In this document: positions 43,295-52,332 of the stretch, piece after piece | Layout of the letters: every line of letters begins with the position of its first letter | How positions within the stretch are numbered: position 1 is the first letter of the stretch | NCBI GenBank assembly: GCA_045627525.1 | Contig: JAZQNW010000001.1 | Coordinates: 124,001-188,000, forward strand | Direction: 5' to 3' | DNA: 64,000 nt | From: CAG-877 sp045627525 | GTDB taxonomy: Bacteria; Bacillota_I; Bacilli_A; RF39; UBA660 | The notes under the pieces: model-generated | The model's input: only the letters and a program-made list of their open reading frames with translations | Databases searched by the model: none | Told to the model about the DNA's origin: nothing | Made by a program: the position numbers and the translations under genes

Positions 43295-43585
43295 ATGATA
43301 ATTGGTAATAATTATACTTCAAATCCACAAAAAAACTTTGAAAATTCACGATTCAATACAAATAATAATCGTAAGCAATATCCAAAAGAACAAGCTAAAA
43401 ATAATTTTTCAAATAATCTTTTAACAAAAGAATTAAATACATATAAATATACAGATCCAAAGAATAAAAATCAAATGTATGATAAATCATTAGCAATGCT
43501 TCACGAACGATTAGAAAATAAAACAATCACACTAGAAGAATTCAATAAAAAATGTGAAGAGTTAGCTAAAAGAAGAAATAGTTAG
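43295..43585 (+). CDS. Small protein with SHOCT-like C-terminus
   Basis: A 96-aa protein. The first 55 residues are Asn/Gln/Lys-rich and probably disordered; the last 35 (KSLAMLHERLENKTITLEEFNKKCEELAKRR) look like a SHOCT domain, a short two-helix unit with the L-x-x-G/N-x-I-T-x-E-E-F pattern. It follows der by 11 bases with GAGG as ribosome-binding site, so it is in the der operon. Function unknown. Confidence 0.7.
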   Translation: MIIGNNYTSNPQKNFENSRFNTNNNRKQYPKEQAKNNFSNNLLTKELNTYKYTDPKNKNQMYDKSLAMLHERLENKTITLEEFNKKCEELAKRRNS

Positions 43586-43596
43586 AACAATAAAAA

Positions 43597-43625
43597 AACT
43601 TCTACATATAATTATGTAGGAGGTT
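43597..43625 (+). terminator. Terminator-like hairpin that contains the spoVIF ribosome-binding site
   Basis: A long stem AACTTCTACATA/TATGTAGGAGGTT (one bulged G, one G-U pair) followed by seven T. Its 3' arm holds AGGAGG, which is the Shine-Dalgarno of spoVIF (ATG at 43631). Confidence 0.65.
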
Positions 43626-43630
43626 TTTTT

Positions 43631-43870
43631 ATGTTTGGAGATAACTTTTTTAAAAAAGTAGAAAAAAAAACCAATATCGATAAAAATACAATCATTGCAT
43701 TAGCTCAAAAATTACAAAATTCTAATATGAAAGATGAAAAAACTTTACATGAAGTAATAAAAGATATTAGTAATATGACTGGAAAAGAAATAACAAAAGA
43801 AAAAGAAGAAAAAATTATTAACGCGATTTTAAAAGATAATATTCCAAAAAACATTGATAAAATGTTTTAA
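43631..43870 (+). CDS. spoVIF: Stage VI sporulation protein F-like
   Basis: A 79-aa protein matching SpoVIF, a sporulation protein needed for GerE-controlled late coat gene expression and coat assembly in Bacillus. It has MFGDNFFKKVEKKTNIDKNTI, ALAQKLQNSNMKDEKTLHEVIKDIS and KEKEEKIINAILKDNIPKNIDKMF, parallel to the family's FFxxVEKKTxV, LQxADLxDEKxLRxLI and VPxDxDxM. The gene lies between the der operon and spoIVA, and its ribosome-binding site is part of a hairpin. Confidence 0.85.
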   Translation: MFGDNFFKKVEKKTNIDKNTIIALAQKLQNSNMKDEKTLHEVIKDISNMTGKEITKEKEEKIINAILKDNIPKNIDKMF

Positions 43871-43887
43871 ACAAAGCTATGCTTTGT
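43871..43887 (+). terminator. Terminator after spoVIF
   Basis: ACAAAGC/GCTTTGT stem with 3-base loop directly after the stop codon, then TTTTATTT. Confidence 0.75.
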
Positions 43888-43896
43888 TTTTATTTA

Positions 43897-43925
43897 TCAT
43901 ATTTCAAAAATACATAACATAAATT
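43897..43925 (+). promoter_or_regulatory. Putative sigma-E promoter of spoIVA
   Basis: TCATATT-14-CATAAATT, close to the mother-cell sigma-E consensus (TCATATT, about 14 bases, CATACAAT). spoIVA is a sigma-E gene in Bacillus. Confidence 0.6.
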
Positions 43926-43947
43926 TTATTGAATAAGGAGATAATAT

Positions 43948-45423
43948 ATGGATAAACAAGAAATTATTAAAAATATAGCTAAAAGAACCGGAGGAGATAT
44001 TTATCTTGGTGTAGTTGGTGCTGTTAGAACTGGTAAATCAACTTTTATAAAAAAAATGGTAGAAACATTAATAGTTCCTAACATTGAAGATGAATATGAA
44101 AGAAAACGCGCCTTAGATGAAATACCACAAAGCGCTGCTGGAAAAATAATTATGACAACAGAACCAAAATTTGTTCCTAATAATGCAGCAAATATTAAAA
44201 TTGATGATTTTTCATGTAATATAAGAATGATTGATTGCGTTGGTTATATGATAGATAAAGCTCAAGGTGCTAGCGATGAAAATGGACCTAGGATGGTAAA
44301 AACTCCTTGGTATACAGAAGAAATTCCTTTTGTTGAAGCAGCTGAAATAGGAACAGAAAAAGTAATAAAAGATCATTCAACAATTGGTATTGTCGTAACA
44401 ACAGATGGTTCTATTGGTGAATTTGACAGATCAGATTACTTAGAAGCAGAAAACAGAGTAATAGATGAGTTAAAAAATATTGGTAAACCATTTATAGTAG
44501 TTCTAAATTCAACTCATCCAACTTTACCAGAAACTGAAAAGTTGGCTGAAAAATTAAGCTCAGAACACAATGTACCAGTACTTCCAATAAGTATTGAATC
44601 AATGAGTGAAAAAGATATGTATAACATCTTAAAAGCTGCATTATATGAATTTCCAGTTTTAGAAGTAAAAATAAATATGCCAGAATGGATTACCATATTA
44701 AATCCAGATCATCCAATTAAAAAAAGTTATATTGAATCAATAAAAGAAAGTGTTATAGAAATAGATAAATTAAAAGATATAGATAATATAACAAGCCACT
44801 TTTTAGAAAATGATAAAATTGAAAAAAGTTATCTATCAGATATTGACCCATCTACAGGAATAATTACCGTAAATTTAACTGCTCCAAATAATCTTTATAA
44901 TCAAACATTAAACGACATTATTGAAATAGACATTACTAATAAAGCTGAACTATTAGCACTATTCCAAGAATATAACACTACAAAAAAAGAATATAATCAA
45001 ATAAAATATGCTTTAAAAATGGTAAAACAAACAGGATATGGAGTCGCAACACCATCCATAGAAGATATGAAACTAAATAAACCAGAAATAATAAAACAAG
45101 GTCCTAGATATGGTGTAAAATTAAAAGCAGTAGCACCTTCAATACACATGATAAGAGTTGATGTCGAATCAACATTTGAACCAATAATCGGTAGCGAAGT
45201 ACAAAGTAAAGAACTAATTGACTATCTAATGAAAGATCACGACAAAAATCCAAAAGAAATTTGGAAAAGCGAAATATTTGGCCGTAGTCTAGATTCAATC
45301 GTTCAAGAAGGTATCCAATCAAAAATAAATTTAATGCCAGATAATATTAGATTTAAACTTCAAACAACCCTATCAAAAGTTGTTAATAAAGGTTCAAACA
45401 ATATGATAGCTATAGTAATATAA
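43948..45423 (+). CDS. spoIVA: Spore-coat morphogenetic ATPase SpoIVA
   Basis: Polymerises on the forespore surface by ATP hydrolysis and forms the base of the spore coat. The 491-aa protein has the P-loop GAVRTGKSTFIKK (about 25-37), KIIMTTEPKFVPNNA, MIDCVGYMIDKAQGA, GIVVTTDGSIGEFDR, VVLNSTHP, and the C-terminal polymerisation domain (GYGVATPSIEDMKL; PIIGSEVQSKELIDYL). Length equals the Bacillus protein. Clear proof of the sporulation program in this genome. AAGGAG precedes the ATG; monocistronic with sigma-E-like promoter. Confidence 0.97.
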   Translation: MDKQEIIKNIAKRTGGDIYLGVVGAVRTGKSTFIKKMVETLIVPNIEDEYERKRALDEIPQSAAGKIIMTTEPKFVPNNAANIKIDDFSCNIRMIDCVGYMIDKAQGASDENGPRMVKTPWYTEEIPFVEAAEIGTEKVIKDHSTIGIVVTTDGSIGEFDRSDYLEAENRVIDELKNIGKPFIVVLNSTHPTLPETEKLAEKLSSEHNVPVLPISIESMSEKDMYNILKAALYEFPVLEVKINMPEWITILNPDHPIKKSYIESIKESVIEIDKLKDIDNITSHFLENDKIEKSYLSDIDPSTGIITVNLTAPNNLYNQTLNDIIEIDITNKAELLALFQEYNTTKKEYNQIKYALKMVKQTGYGVATPSIEDMKLNKPEIIKQGPRYGVKLKAVAPSIHMIRVDVESTFEPIIGSEVQSKELIDYLMKDHDKNPKEIWKSEIFGRSLDSIVQEGIQSKINLMPDNIRFKLQTTLSKVVNKGSNNMIAIVI

Positions 45424-45441
45424 AAACGATAAAATCGTTTT
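45423..45441. terminator. Terminator after spoIVA
   Basis: AAAACGAT/ATCGTTTT stem with 3-base loop and TTATTTTTTT after it. Confidence 0.75.
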
Positions 45442-45448
45442 TATTTTT

Positions 45449-45898
45449 TTATAAATTAATAGCTTTTGACAAAACATTTCTAAGCTCTAATCCATATATA
45501 AATCTACCAAAGTCAACAACATCATTTATATTTAATATATCATCAACCAAACAATAATATTTATCATTAAAAAATTTAATATTCTTTAAATTCTTAAGTA
45601 TAAAAAAATTATCAGTTTCAAAATAAATTTTTTCATCATATAAAACTATAATTCTTAAATCTAATGTGTCAGAATAATCTAAATCATCCAATTTTATAAT
45701 ATCCAAAAATGTACCTAATTTTTCATTTAAATATACTTTAACTTTATAAAATTGTTTTAAATTAAGTTTATTCTTAAGTTGATTAATAATTTTTTTAATC
45801 TCTTCTACTATTTTTTTCTTATCGTAATTACTAAAATTAAAATATAAATTGCTCATATATATATAATAATTATTATATATATCCTTCTCTATTTTCAT
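45449..45898 (-). CDS. Unknown small soluble protein
   Basis: A 149-aa Lys/Asn/Asp/Tyr-rich protein without membrane segment or known motif. Strands such as KVKVYLNEKLGTFLDIIKL and LRIIVLYDEKIYFETDNFFIL alternate with helices. It is convergent with spoIVA and upstream of nothing in the same direction, so context gives only nearness to sporulation genes. No ribosome-binding site of the strong type is seen before the ATG at 45898 (AGGTGAAT is present close by). Confidence 0.6.
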   Translation of the reverse strand: MKIEKDIYNNYYIYMSNLYFNFSNYDKKKIVEEIKKIINQLKNKLNLKQFYKVKVYLNEKLGTFLDIIKLDDLDYSDTLDLRIIVLYDEKIYFETDNFFILKNLKNIKFFNDKYYCLVDDILNINDVVDFGRFIYGLELRNVLSKAINL

Positions 45899-45949
45899 AT
45901 ATTCACCTAATAATAATATATGAAAAAAACCTAGATTAGCATCTAAGTT

Positions 45950-46546
45950 TTAATTATTTTCTTCTAAAATTGTTTGTTCTATTTTTCTTAAAACATCTTT
46001 AACCCCTAGTTTAGTAAGACTAGAAAAAACTATTAAATCATCTCCTACTACTAAATCTAAAGAATCTAAAATCATTTTCAAATTTTTTTCTTTTTTACTA
46101 CCACCTATTTTATCAGCTTTAGTAGCAATTATAGTTACTGGCAAATTATAATATTTTAAAAAATTATACATCAACAAATCATCTTCAGTTGGTTTCATTC
46201 TAAAATCTATTAATAAAAAGACTCTTTTTAAGTTATCTCTTTTTTCAAGATATTCCTCAATCATCATTCCAAACTTAGCTTGTGTTTTCTTATCTGTTGC
46301 TGCATAACCATAACCAGGTACATCAATCAAATAAAACATATCATTAACACCATAAAAATTTAAAGTTTGTGTTTTACCAGGTCTAGAAGAAGTATGAGCT
46401 AAATTTTTACGAGATAAAATTGAATTGATAAAACTACTTTTTCCAACATTACTACGGCCAACTAATAAAAACTCTGGTCTATTATCTTCTGGATATTGGC
46501 TTCTCCTCGTTGCAATAATATCTAAATTTGCTTCCTTAATTACCAT
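45950..46546 (-). CDS. engB: Ribosome-biogenesis GTPase EngB (YsxC)
   Basis: Needed for late 50S assembly. The 198-aa protein has EFLLVGRSNVGKSSFINSIL (G1), SSRPGKTQTLNFY (G2), LIDVPGYGYA (G3), ATKADKIG (G4) and FSSLTKLGV (G5). It overlaps the nrnA gene end by 11 bases and forms an operon with nrnA (and perhaps ackA). Confidence 0.96.
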   Translation of the reverse strand: MVIKEANLDIIATRRSQYPEDNRPEFLLVGRSNVGKSSFINSILSRKNLAHTSSRPGKTQTLNFYGVNDMFYLIDVPGYGYAATDKKTQAKFGMMIEEYLEKRDNLKRVFLLIDFRMKPTEDDLLMYNFLKYYNLPVTIIATKADKIGGSKKEKNLKMILDSLDLVVGDDLIVFSSLTKLGVKDVLRKIEQTILEENN

Positions 46547-47501
46547 AATTTTCCTCCTCTAAACTCCTTTTATATTCACCTAAAAATTTATCTAAATCTG
46601 AAATTAAATTCATAGCTTCAGCAAAAGTTTTTAACTTAGCACCTGATGCTTGTTCATGACCTCCACCATTATAAGCTTCTGCTATTTGATTAATCTTTGG
46701 ACCTCTAGATCTTATAGAAACTCTTATTTGATCATTTTTTATATCTTCAGTAACCGTAGCCCAAACTAATACTTCATCAATAAAATTAAAATTATTTACC
46801 ATATTTCCGGCAGAAGCACTATCTACTTCAAATTGATTAAGAACATCATTAGTTATCTTAATAAAACCTAAGTTATTTTTTGTAACTATCATATTAGAAG
46901 CAATATAACCCTCTAATCTAACTTCATTTAATGGTCTCACATATAACCTTTGATAAAGTGAAGCAATTTCTAATTTATATTTTCTCAAATAATCTGAAAC
47001 AAGCATAAATGTATCAGCAGTACAGCTATTAAATAAAAATCTGTTTGAATCACTTACTAATCCCATAAAAAGCTTCTCAGCTATTTCCTTATTACATTTC
47101 AATGGAGTCTCTTTTATTATTTTCATAATAATTTCTGATGCAGATGAAGCTTTATCCTCTATTAATTCTAAATCACAATATTTTTCAATAAAGGGATGAT
47201 GATCTATCTTTATAGTATAATTATAACCACCAATATCAACCATATCTACTCTTTTTTTGTCAGGAGTATCAGTTATTATCAAAAGCGCATTATTAGTTTT
47301 TTCATACTTATCAAGCTTACCTAAAAAATTAAACTTTGAACTTCCAGTACCAAAAGAATATACCTTTTTTTCTGGAAAAGTCAATCTAATAGAATCCCTT
47401 AGGGCTATTTGACTAGCCATAGCATCCGGATCAACTCCAATATGACGAGCGATGACAATTGTATCATACTCTTTTATTTTATCAAAAATTTTATTATACA
47501 T
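46536..47501 (-). CDS. nrnA: DHH-family oligoribonuclease / pAp phosphatase NrnA
   Basis: Degrades nanoRNAs and dephosphorylates 3',5'-pAp. The 321-aa protein has the DHH domain (HIGVDPDAMASQIAL; ITDTPDKKRVD; KIDHHPFIE) and the DHHA1 domain with RSRGPKINQIAEAYNGGGHEQASGA near the end. The start at 47501 has AGGAAATG. Alternative in the family: cyclic di-AMP/pApA phosphodiesterase, which usually carries further domains that are absent here. Confidence 0.93.
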   Translation of the reverse strand: MYNKIFDKIKEYDTIVIARHIGVDPDAMASQIALRDSIRLTFPEKKVYSFGTGSSKFNFLGKLDKYEKTNNALLIITDTPDKKRVDMVDIGGYNYTIKIDHHPFIEKYCDLELIEDKASSASEIIMKIIKETPLKCNKEIAEKLFMGLVSDSNRFLFNSCTADTFMLVSDYLRKYKLEIASLYQRLYVRPLNEVRLEGYIASNMIVTKNNLGFIKITNDVLNQFEVDSASAGNMVNNFNFIDEVLVWATVTEDIKNDQIRVSIRSRGPKINQIAEAYNGGGHEQASGAKLKTFAEAMNLISDLDKFLGEYKRSLEEENYGN

Positions 47502-47511
47502 TTCACATTTC

Positions 47512-48693
47512 CTATCTAACAATTAATTGAACAGTATCCCTAGCAATCATTAATTCTTCGTCTGTAGGAATAACATAAACCGCTACACTTGAATCATCAG
47601 AACTGATTTTTACTGTCTCACCACGACTATTATTTTTATCATCATCAACTCTAACTCCAAGGCAAGCTAATCTATCACATATTTCTTTTCTAATGTAAGG
47701 ATTATTCTCACCAACACCAGCAGTAAATGCAATAACGTCAGCTCCACCTAATAATACGTAATACTGAGCAATATAATCGACAACTCGTCGTAAATATTTA
47801 TTTAAAGCTGTTTTTGCTTTTTCATCGTCTTCTTCACATTTAGCTAAAATATCTCTCATATCACTACTATATTCACTAAGTCCAAGTAAACCACTTTGTT
47901 TATTTAAGTCATCCAAAACTTCACCGGCATTTTTGCCTTCTTGTTCCATCACATAAGTTATTATTGATGGATCTATATCTCCAGAGCGAGTTCCCATCAT
48001 AATTCCTGATAATGGAGTAAATCCCATTGTAGTATCAATACAATGACAATCTTTAACTGCACAAATTGAGCCACCGCTTCCAATATGACAACTAATAAGT
48101 TTAAAATGATCTGTACCTAATATATCTTTAACTGAATTAGTAATAAATCTATGACTAGTACCATGAAAACCATATTTTCTTACTCCATAATTTTCATACC
48201 ACTTGTAAGGAACTGGATATAAGAATGTTTCTTTTTTCATGTTTTGATGAAAAGCTGTATCAAACACACCTACCATTGGAACGTCAGGTAATACTTCCCT
48301 AAATGCATTAATTCCAAGAATATTAGCTGGATTATGTAATGGTGCAAAATCCTTAAATAAATCTAAATCACTTACTACTTCATCTGTAATTAAAACTGAT
48401 TTATTATATTTATCTTTTCCATGAACAAGTCTATGTCCTACACCATTAATTTCATTTAATGATTTAATTATATCTAAACTAATTAAACGATCTAGCATAA
48501 TTTTAACAGCATCAGTATGATTGTTTAATTCAACTTCTTCAGTTATTTTTTCACCATTATACTTTATAGTATAAAAACTACCATCAATTCCTATTCTCTC
48601 AAATACTCCACTAACAATAACACTTTCATCCGTCATATCAAATAAACTAAATTTTAAAGAACTACTTCCTGTATTTATTGATAATATTTTCAC
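47512..48693 (-). CDS. ackA: Acetate kinase
   Basis: Converts acetyl phosphate and ADP to acetate and ATP, the energy-gaining last step of acetate fermentation. From the GTG at 48693 (393 aa; GAGGG ribosome-binding site) it begins VKILSINTGSSSLKFSLF and has GHRLVHG, VFDTAFH, YGFHGTSHR, HIGSGGS, MGTRSGDIDP and FTAGVGENN. It suggests fermentative life. The nrnA start lies 10 bases after the stop. Confidence 0.97.
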   Translation of the reverse strand: MKILSINTGSSSLKFSLFDMTDESVIVSGVFERIGIDGSFYTIKYNGEKITEEVELNNHTDAVKIMLDRLISLDIIKSLNEINGVGHRLVHGKDKYNKSVLITDEVVSDLDLFKDFAPLHNPANILGINAFREVLPDVPMVGVFDTAFHQNMKKETFLYPVPYKWYENYGVRKYGFHGTSHRFITNSVKDILGTDHFKLISCHIGSGGSICAVKDCHCIDTTMGFTPLSGIMMGTRSGDIDPSIITYVMEQEGKNAGEVLDDLNKQSGLLGLSEYSSDMRDILAKCEEDDEKAKTALNKYLRRVVDYIAQYYVLLGGADVIAFTAGVGENNPYIRKEICDRLACLGVRVDDDKNNSRGETVKISSDDSSVAVYVIPTDEELMIARDTVQLIVR

Positions 48694-48758
48694 AAAATCC
48701 CTCTTTTCTAAATCTATTAACATTATACTACAAAGCGCACAATAAGAAAAGAAAAACA

Positions 48759-48785
48759 AAAGATAGATCCTTTAGACCTATCTTT
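48759..48785 (-). terminator. Terminator after the SASP gene
   Basis: An 11-bp stem AAAGATAGGTC/GATCTATCTTT (one G-U) followed by TTTGTTTTTC on the minus strand. Confidence 0.8.
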
Positions 48786-48794
48786 TAAGCTAAA

Positions 48795-49007
48795 CTATTT
48801 ATTAGTGTAGCTTCCACTTACTTGATTTAAACCATTTTGTACTAAACGTCTTGTAATTTCACCACCAACTGAACCATTAGCACGGCTAGTAGCATCAGCG
48901 CCTAAATTAACACCAAATTCATTTGCTATTTCATATTTCATTTTATCAATAGCTTGTTTAGCACCTGGAACTCTCATTTTCATAGAAGAATTCTTTGTAT
49001 TATTCAT
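48795..49007 (-). CDS. Alpha/beta-type small acid-soluble spore protein
   Basis: Coats and protects spore DNA. The 70-aa protein has the two family signatures: KMKYEIANEFGVNLG, which includes the site cut by the germination protease GPR, and ATSRANGSVGGEITRRLVQ. GGAGGTG precedes the ATG. Upstream, CCTACTA on the minus strand (49027-49033) is near the sigma-G -10 (CATACTA), but the -35 is poor. Monocistronic, as usual for ssp genes. Confidence 0.96.
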   Translation of the reverse strand: MNNTKNSSMKMRVPGAKQAIDKMKYEIANEFGVNLGADATSRANGSVGGEITRRLVQNGLNQVSGSYTNK

Positions 49008-49076
49008 TATTTCACCTCCTATACACTAGTAGGTTGTGAAATTTTTTACAAATAATACATATTTTTCATTGGTAAT

Positions 49077-50264
49077 TTATAACAAATCACTAAATTCATT
49101 TAACATATCATCATTAACTTGAATTGTATTTAAATTTTTAACAGCTTCATCTATCATAGTACTATAATCAAATTTATTTTCTTCAAAAACCGCTACAGTA
49201 AGTTTAGGATTAATTACAGGATGTCTAGGAACAAATACTGTACAGCAATCTTCAAAAGGTAAAACACTTATATCGTAAGTATCAATTTTACGAGCTATAT
49301 CTATTATTTCTAATTTATCTAAGCAAGCAACAGGTCTAATAACCGGAACATTAGTAACTTCATTAATAACTGACATACTAGTTAAAGTTTGAGAAGCTAC
49401 TTGACCAATAGACTCACCATTTATTATTACATATCCATCTCGTTGTTTTACAATTTTTTCCATAATACGATACATCATTCTACGCATAATAGTAATACAA
49501 TAATCTGGACGACAATTTTTATATATTGCTTCTTGTATTGGAGTAAAATTAACAACATGTAAATTAATACAATCTGTATAATCAACTAATTTTTTAGTAA
49601 GATCTACAACTTTATTTCTAGCCTCTAAACTGGTATGAGGCATTGCTTCAAAATAAACAGCTTCTATCTTAATACCACGTTTCATTGCTAAATATCCTGC
49701 CACTGGTGAATCAATTCCACCAGATAACATAAGCATTCCCTTTGGTTGAGTACCAACAGGATATCCACCACTTCCATTATAACTATTCAAATAAATAAAA
49801 CTTCTTTCTTCTCTCACTTCAACTTGAACTAATATATCAGGATTATGAACATCTACTTTTATATTTTCAACATTTTTAAGTATTGTTCCACCCACAATTC
49901 TACTAATTTCCACACTATCTTGTGGAAATTCTTTATAACTACGCTTAGTTTCCACTTTAAATGTTGAAAAAGTTTTATCTTTTAAAATTTGAACAGCAGC
50001 GTCTTTTATAGATTCAATATTAGTATCAACAATATTTGCTATATGATACATATGAATACCAAAGATTTTATCAATTACTAATTTAATAGATTCTAATTCT
50101 TCATCCTTAAATTCAATATACATTCTAGCTCTATCTTTAGTAATCTTAACATCAAAATTTCTTAACTTATTTTTAACATTATTATATAACGTATTAATAA
50201 AAAAATTACGATTTGCCTTTTTTGTACTAAGTTCACCATATTTAATTAAGATAACTTTATTCAT
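49077..50264 (-). CDS. thiI: tRNA 4-thiouridine synthase ThiI
   Basis: Adenylates U8 of tRNA and transfers sulfur to form s4U. The 395-aa protein has the N-terminal ferredoxin-like and THUMP domains (about 1-165), the PP-loop motif LMLSGGIDSPVAGYLAMKRG (about 180-199) and the AANH core up to CCTVFVPRHP. The E. coli-type rhodanese extension is absent, as in Bacillus, where a dedicated cysteine desulfurase gives the sulfur. ezrA lies directly upstream. Confidence 0.96.
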   Translation of the reverse strand: MNKVILIKYGELSTKKANRNFFINTLYNNVKNKLRNFDVKITKDRARMYIEFKDEELESIKLVIDKIFGIHMYHIANIVDTNIESIKDAAVQILKDKTFSTFKVETKRSYKEFPQDSVEISRIVGGTILKNVENIKVDVHNPDILVQVEVREERSFIYLNSYNGSGGYPVGTQPKGMLMLSGGIDSPVAGYLAMKRGIKIEAVYFEAMPHTSLEARNKVVDLTKKLVDYTDCINLHVVNFTPIQEAIYKNCRPDYCITIMRRMMYRIMEKIVKQRDGYVIINGESIGQVASQTLTSMSVINEVTNVPVIRPVACLDKLEIIDIARKIDTYDISVLPFEDCCTVFVPRHPVINPKLTVAVFEENKFDYSTMIDEAVKNLNTIQVNDDMLNEFSDLL

Positions 50265-50314
50265 AAATCAATCACCACGCATATTTTAGCATAAAAATAT
50301 AAAATTGTATATAA

Positions 50315-50337
50315 AAATACAGACATTGTCTGTATTT
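50315..50337 (-). terminator. Terminator after ezrA
   Basis: AAATACAGACA/TGTCTGTATTT palindromic stem with T-rich end on the minus strand. Confidence 0.75.
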
Positions 50338-52043
50338 TAAATACCTTCATTATTAAACAACTTAGTAGTAATATCACTATCAAAAATTTCAATAGACTTT
50401 ATAGCTATATCCAAAGCTCTTTTATAATCACCCATAAAAAATTTCTTTTTAGCATCACTTAAACCAGCATCAACTTCTTTAAAAAATCTATATCTATTAC
50501 CATATACAATAGCAATTTCAGCACATTGAGCTGTTCTAATCATATTATTAGTAGTATTATACAATTTTAATACTAAATCTCTAGCGGTATCTACTCTTGT
50601 ATTTAAAGTCTTTATAACAATCGGCTTTTTCTCTAATTCTTTTATTACTTCCATAATAGCTTCATTAGCCTCAGATAATTGAACAAAATAATTATCTGTA
50701 ATAACAGGCAACTTATAACTACGCATTTGCTTTTTACATTGCTTTAAAAACTTTTGAATTTCATCTAATTGCTCACGAGCTCTTATTTCATCATCATACA
50801 TATTGCCAAGAGACTTTAATGCCTTATCTAAATTATCCTCAGTTGTCTTTAATCTAACAGTTAAATCGTCAATCTCTTTATGAACAGAAGAATATGGTGA
50901 AGACTTAACTTCAACCTTAGACAATAATTTTTTATATTCATCATTAATAACAACTAAATCTTTATTAACATTATGAATTATTTCTACATCTGCATCATTC
51001 AAATCATATAAATTTTTTATATCATCTAATTGATTATAAATATCACTAACTAATTTATTAGTCTTTTTTATCTTACGAGAAAAGTCTTTTTCTGCCTCTT
51101 CATAAACTTTACGAGCTAATCTTTCTTTTTCAAAATCTATAAATAAAGAATCCAAATATTCAAGAATAGTTTTTAAATCAAACATACACCCTTCAAGATT
51201 TAAAACAGAAACTTTAGCCAACGTATTTTCAACATTTTTTTTAATTTCTTCTAAATTATAATCAATATTTAAATAGTCTAATTGATACCCTCTCTTTACT
51301 AATTCATCATAATTAGCTTTTACTTCATTAACCCTTTTTGGAATAAACTGCTTAGCCATTAATAAAATATCTGGCACTTCATTAACTATTATTTCAATAT
51401 GTTCTATCATTGCATCTAAAGCTTTGACAATATGAACTACTTCATTATACTCATTTTGATCCATTGATTTTTCAAAATCTAAAAAACGTCTTTCAATATT
51501 TTCAAACTGTAAAGCAATAGCATCCTGCATATTTTCATATAACTGCCTATGATCTTGAAAATCTTTATTTAAAACTCTATATTTAGTCTTTAATTTAGTA
51601 ACAATAGCTCTATATTTTTCTTCACTCAAAGTAATATCCTTTATTTCTTCAAGTAAATGGTCCGCTGCTTCTCTAACTTTATAAATTTCCATTTCTGTTT
51701 TAGCAATATGATATTTACAAGATTTATAATCTCTTTTATCAACATAAATATCAAGATCAATTAACATATCATCAACTAAAGTTAATCTATTTTCTCTAAT
51801 ATCAATAAATGTATCGTGCCATTTATTATATTTTTCTTCCATTTTATCATTTTTAATTATTGGTTCAACTTTACTTAATTCAACCAAAACAGGAGTAGAC
51901 GCAACCATATTACGTTCCATTTCTAATGTTTTAATTTTATTTCTATAACTTTTCGTTTCAAAATGTCTAATAAGGTAAAGTATAACAGCTACTACCGCTA
52001 ACGCCAAAGCAATAGATACAATAATCATTAATTGTCCTGACAT
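50337..52043 (-). CDS. ezrA: Septation-ring regulator EzrA
   Basis: Negative regulator of FtsZ ring formation and link between division and wall synthesis. The 568-aa protein has one N-terminal membrane helix (about 4-25), then a cytoplasmic region made wholly of long coiled-coil/spectrin-like helices to the end. Length and layout match EzrA (about 560-570). The ATG at 52043 has GAGGTGATA. The ezrA-thiI order resembles Bacillus, where the desulfurase gene lies between them. Confidence 0.9.
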   Translation of the reverse strand: MSGQLMIIVSIALALAVVAVILYLIRHFETKSYRNKIKTLEMERNMVASTPVLVELSKVEPIIKNDKMEEKYNKWHDTFIDIRENRLTLVDDMLIDLDIYVDKRDYKSCKYHIAKTEMEIYKVREAADHLLEEIKDITLSEEKYRAIVTKLKTKYRVLNKDFQDHRQLYENMQDAIALQFENIERRFLDFEKSMDQNEYNEVVHIVKALDAMIEHIEIIVNEVPDILLMAKQFIPKRVNEVKANYDELVKRGYQLDYLNIDYNLEEIKKNVENTLAKVSVLNLEGCMFDLKTILEYLDSLFIDFEKERLARKVYEEAEKDFSRKIKKTNKLVSDIYNQLDDIKNLYDLNDADVEIIHNVNKDLVVINDEYKKLLSKVEVKSSPYSSVHKEIDDLTVRLKTTEDNLDKALKSLGNMYDDEIRAREQLDEIQKFLKQCKKQMRSYKLPVITDNYFVQLSEANEAIMEVIKELEKKPIVIKTLNTRVDTARDLVLKLYNTTNNMIRTAQCAEIAIVYGNRYRFFKEVDAGLSDAKKKFFMGDYKRALDIAIKSIEIFDSDITTKLFNNEGI

Positions 52044-52150
52044 ACTTATCACCTCTACTCTATATAGTATTATTTTATCACATAAAACCTACAATTTTCT
52101 ACTATTTTAATAAATTATTAATTATTTTAATCACGCATTATTAAAAATCC

Positions 52151-52179
52151 TTGACATATCAACAAACTTCCACTATAAT
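52151..52179 (+). promoter_or_regulatory. Strong sigma-A promoter of rpsD
   Basis: Perfect TTGACA-17-TATAAT, the best consensus promoter in the window, about 155 bases before the start codon. Confidence 0.9.
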
Positions 52180-52185
52180 TAATAA

Positions 52186-52332
52186 TGCAAATTAACTTGA
52201 AACAGCAGATTTGGAATATTTTAAAGTGTTTTCTGTATTAGTAGTAACTATTGCTGTTTATGCGAAAAGAAGACTCCCTAAAATATGACTAAATCATTTC
52301 AGTAATTGCAAATAAAAGAAAGGAGATGCCTT
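52186..52332 (+). promoter_or_regulatory. rpsD leader, probable S4 autoregulatory RNA
   Basis: About 147 untranslated bases between promoter and rpsD. AAACAGCA pairs with TGCTGTTT, and an outer helix is formed by TGCAAATTAACTTGAAA with TTTCAGTAATTGCA, so a large folded element sits before the GGAGATG ribosome-binding site. Firmicutes rpsD leaders of this kind are bound by S4 itself to block translation. Not a T-box. Confidence 0.7.
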
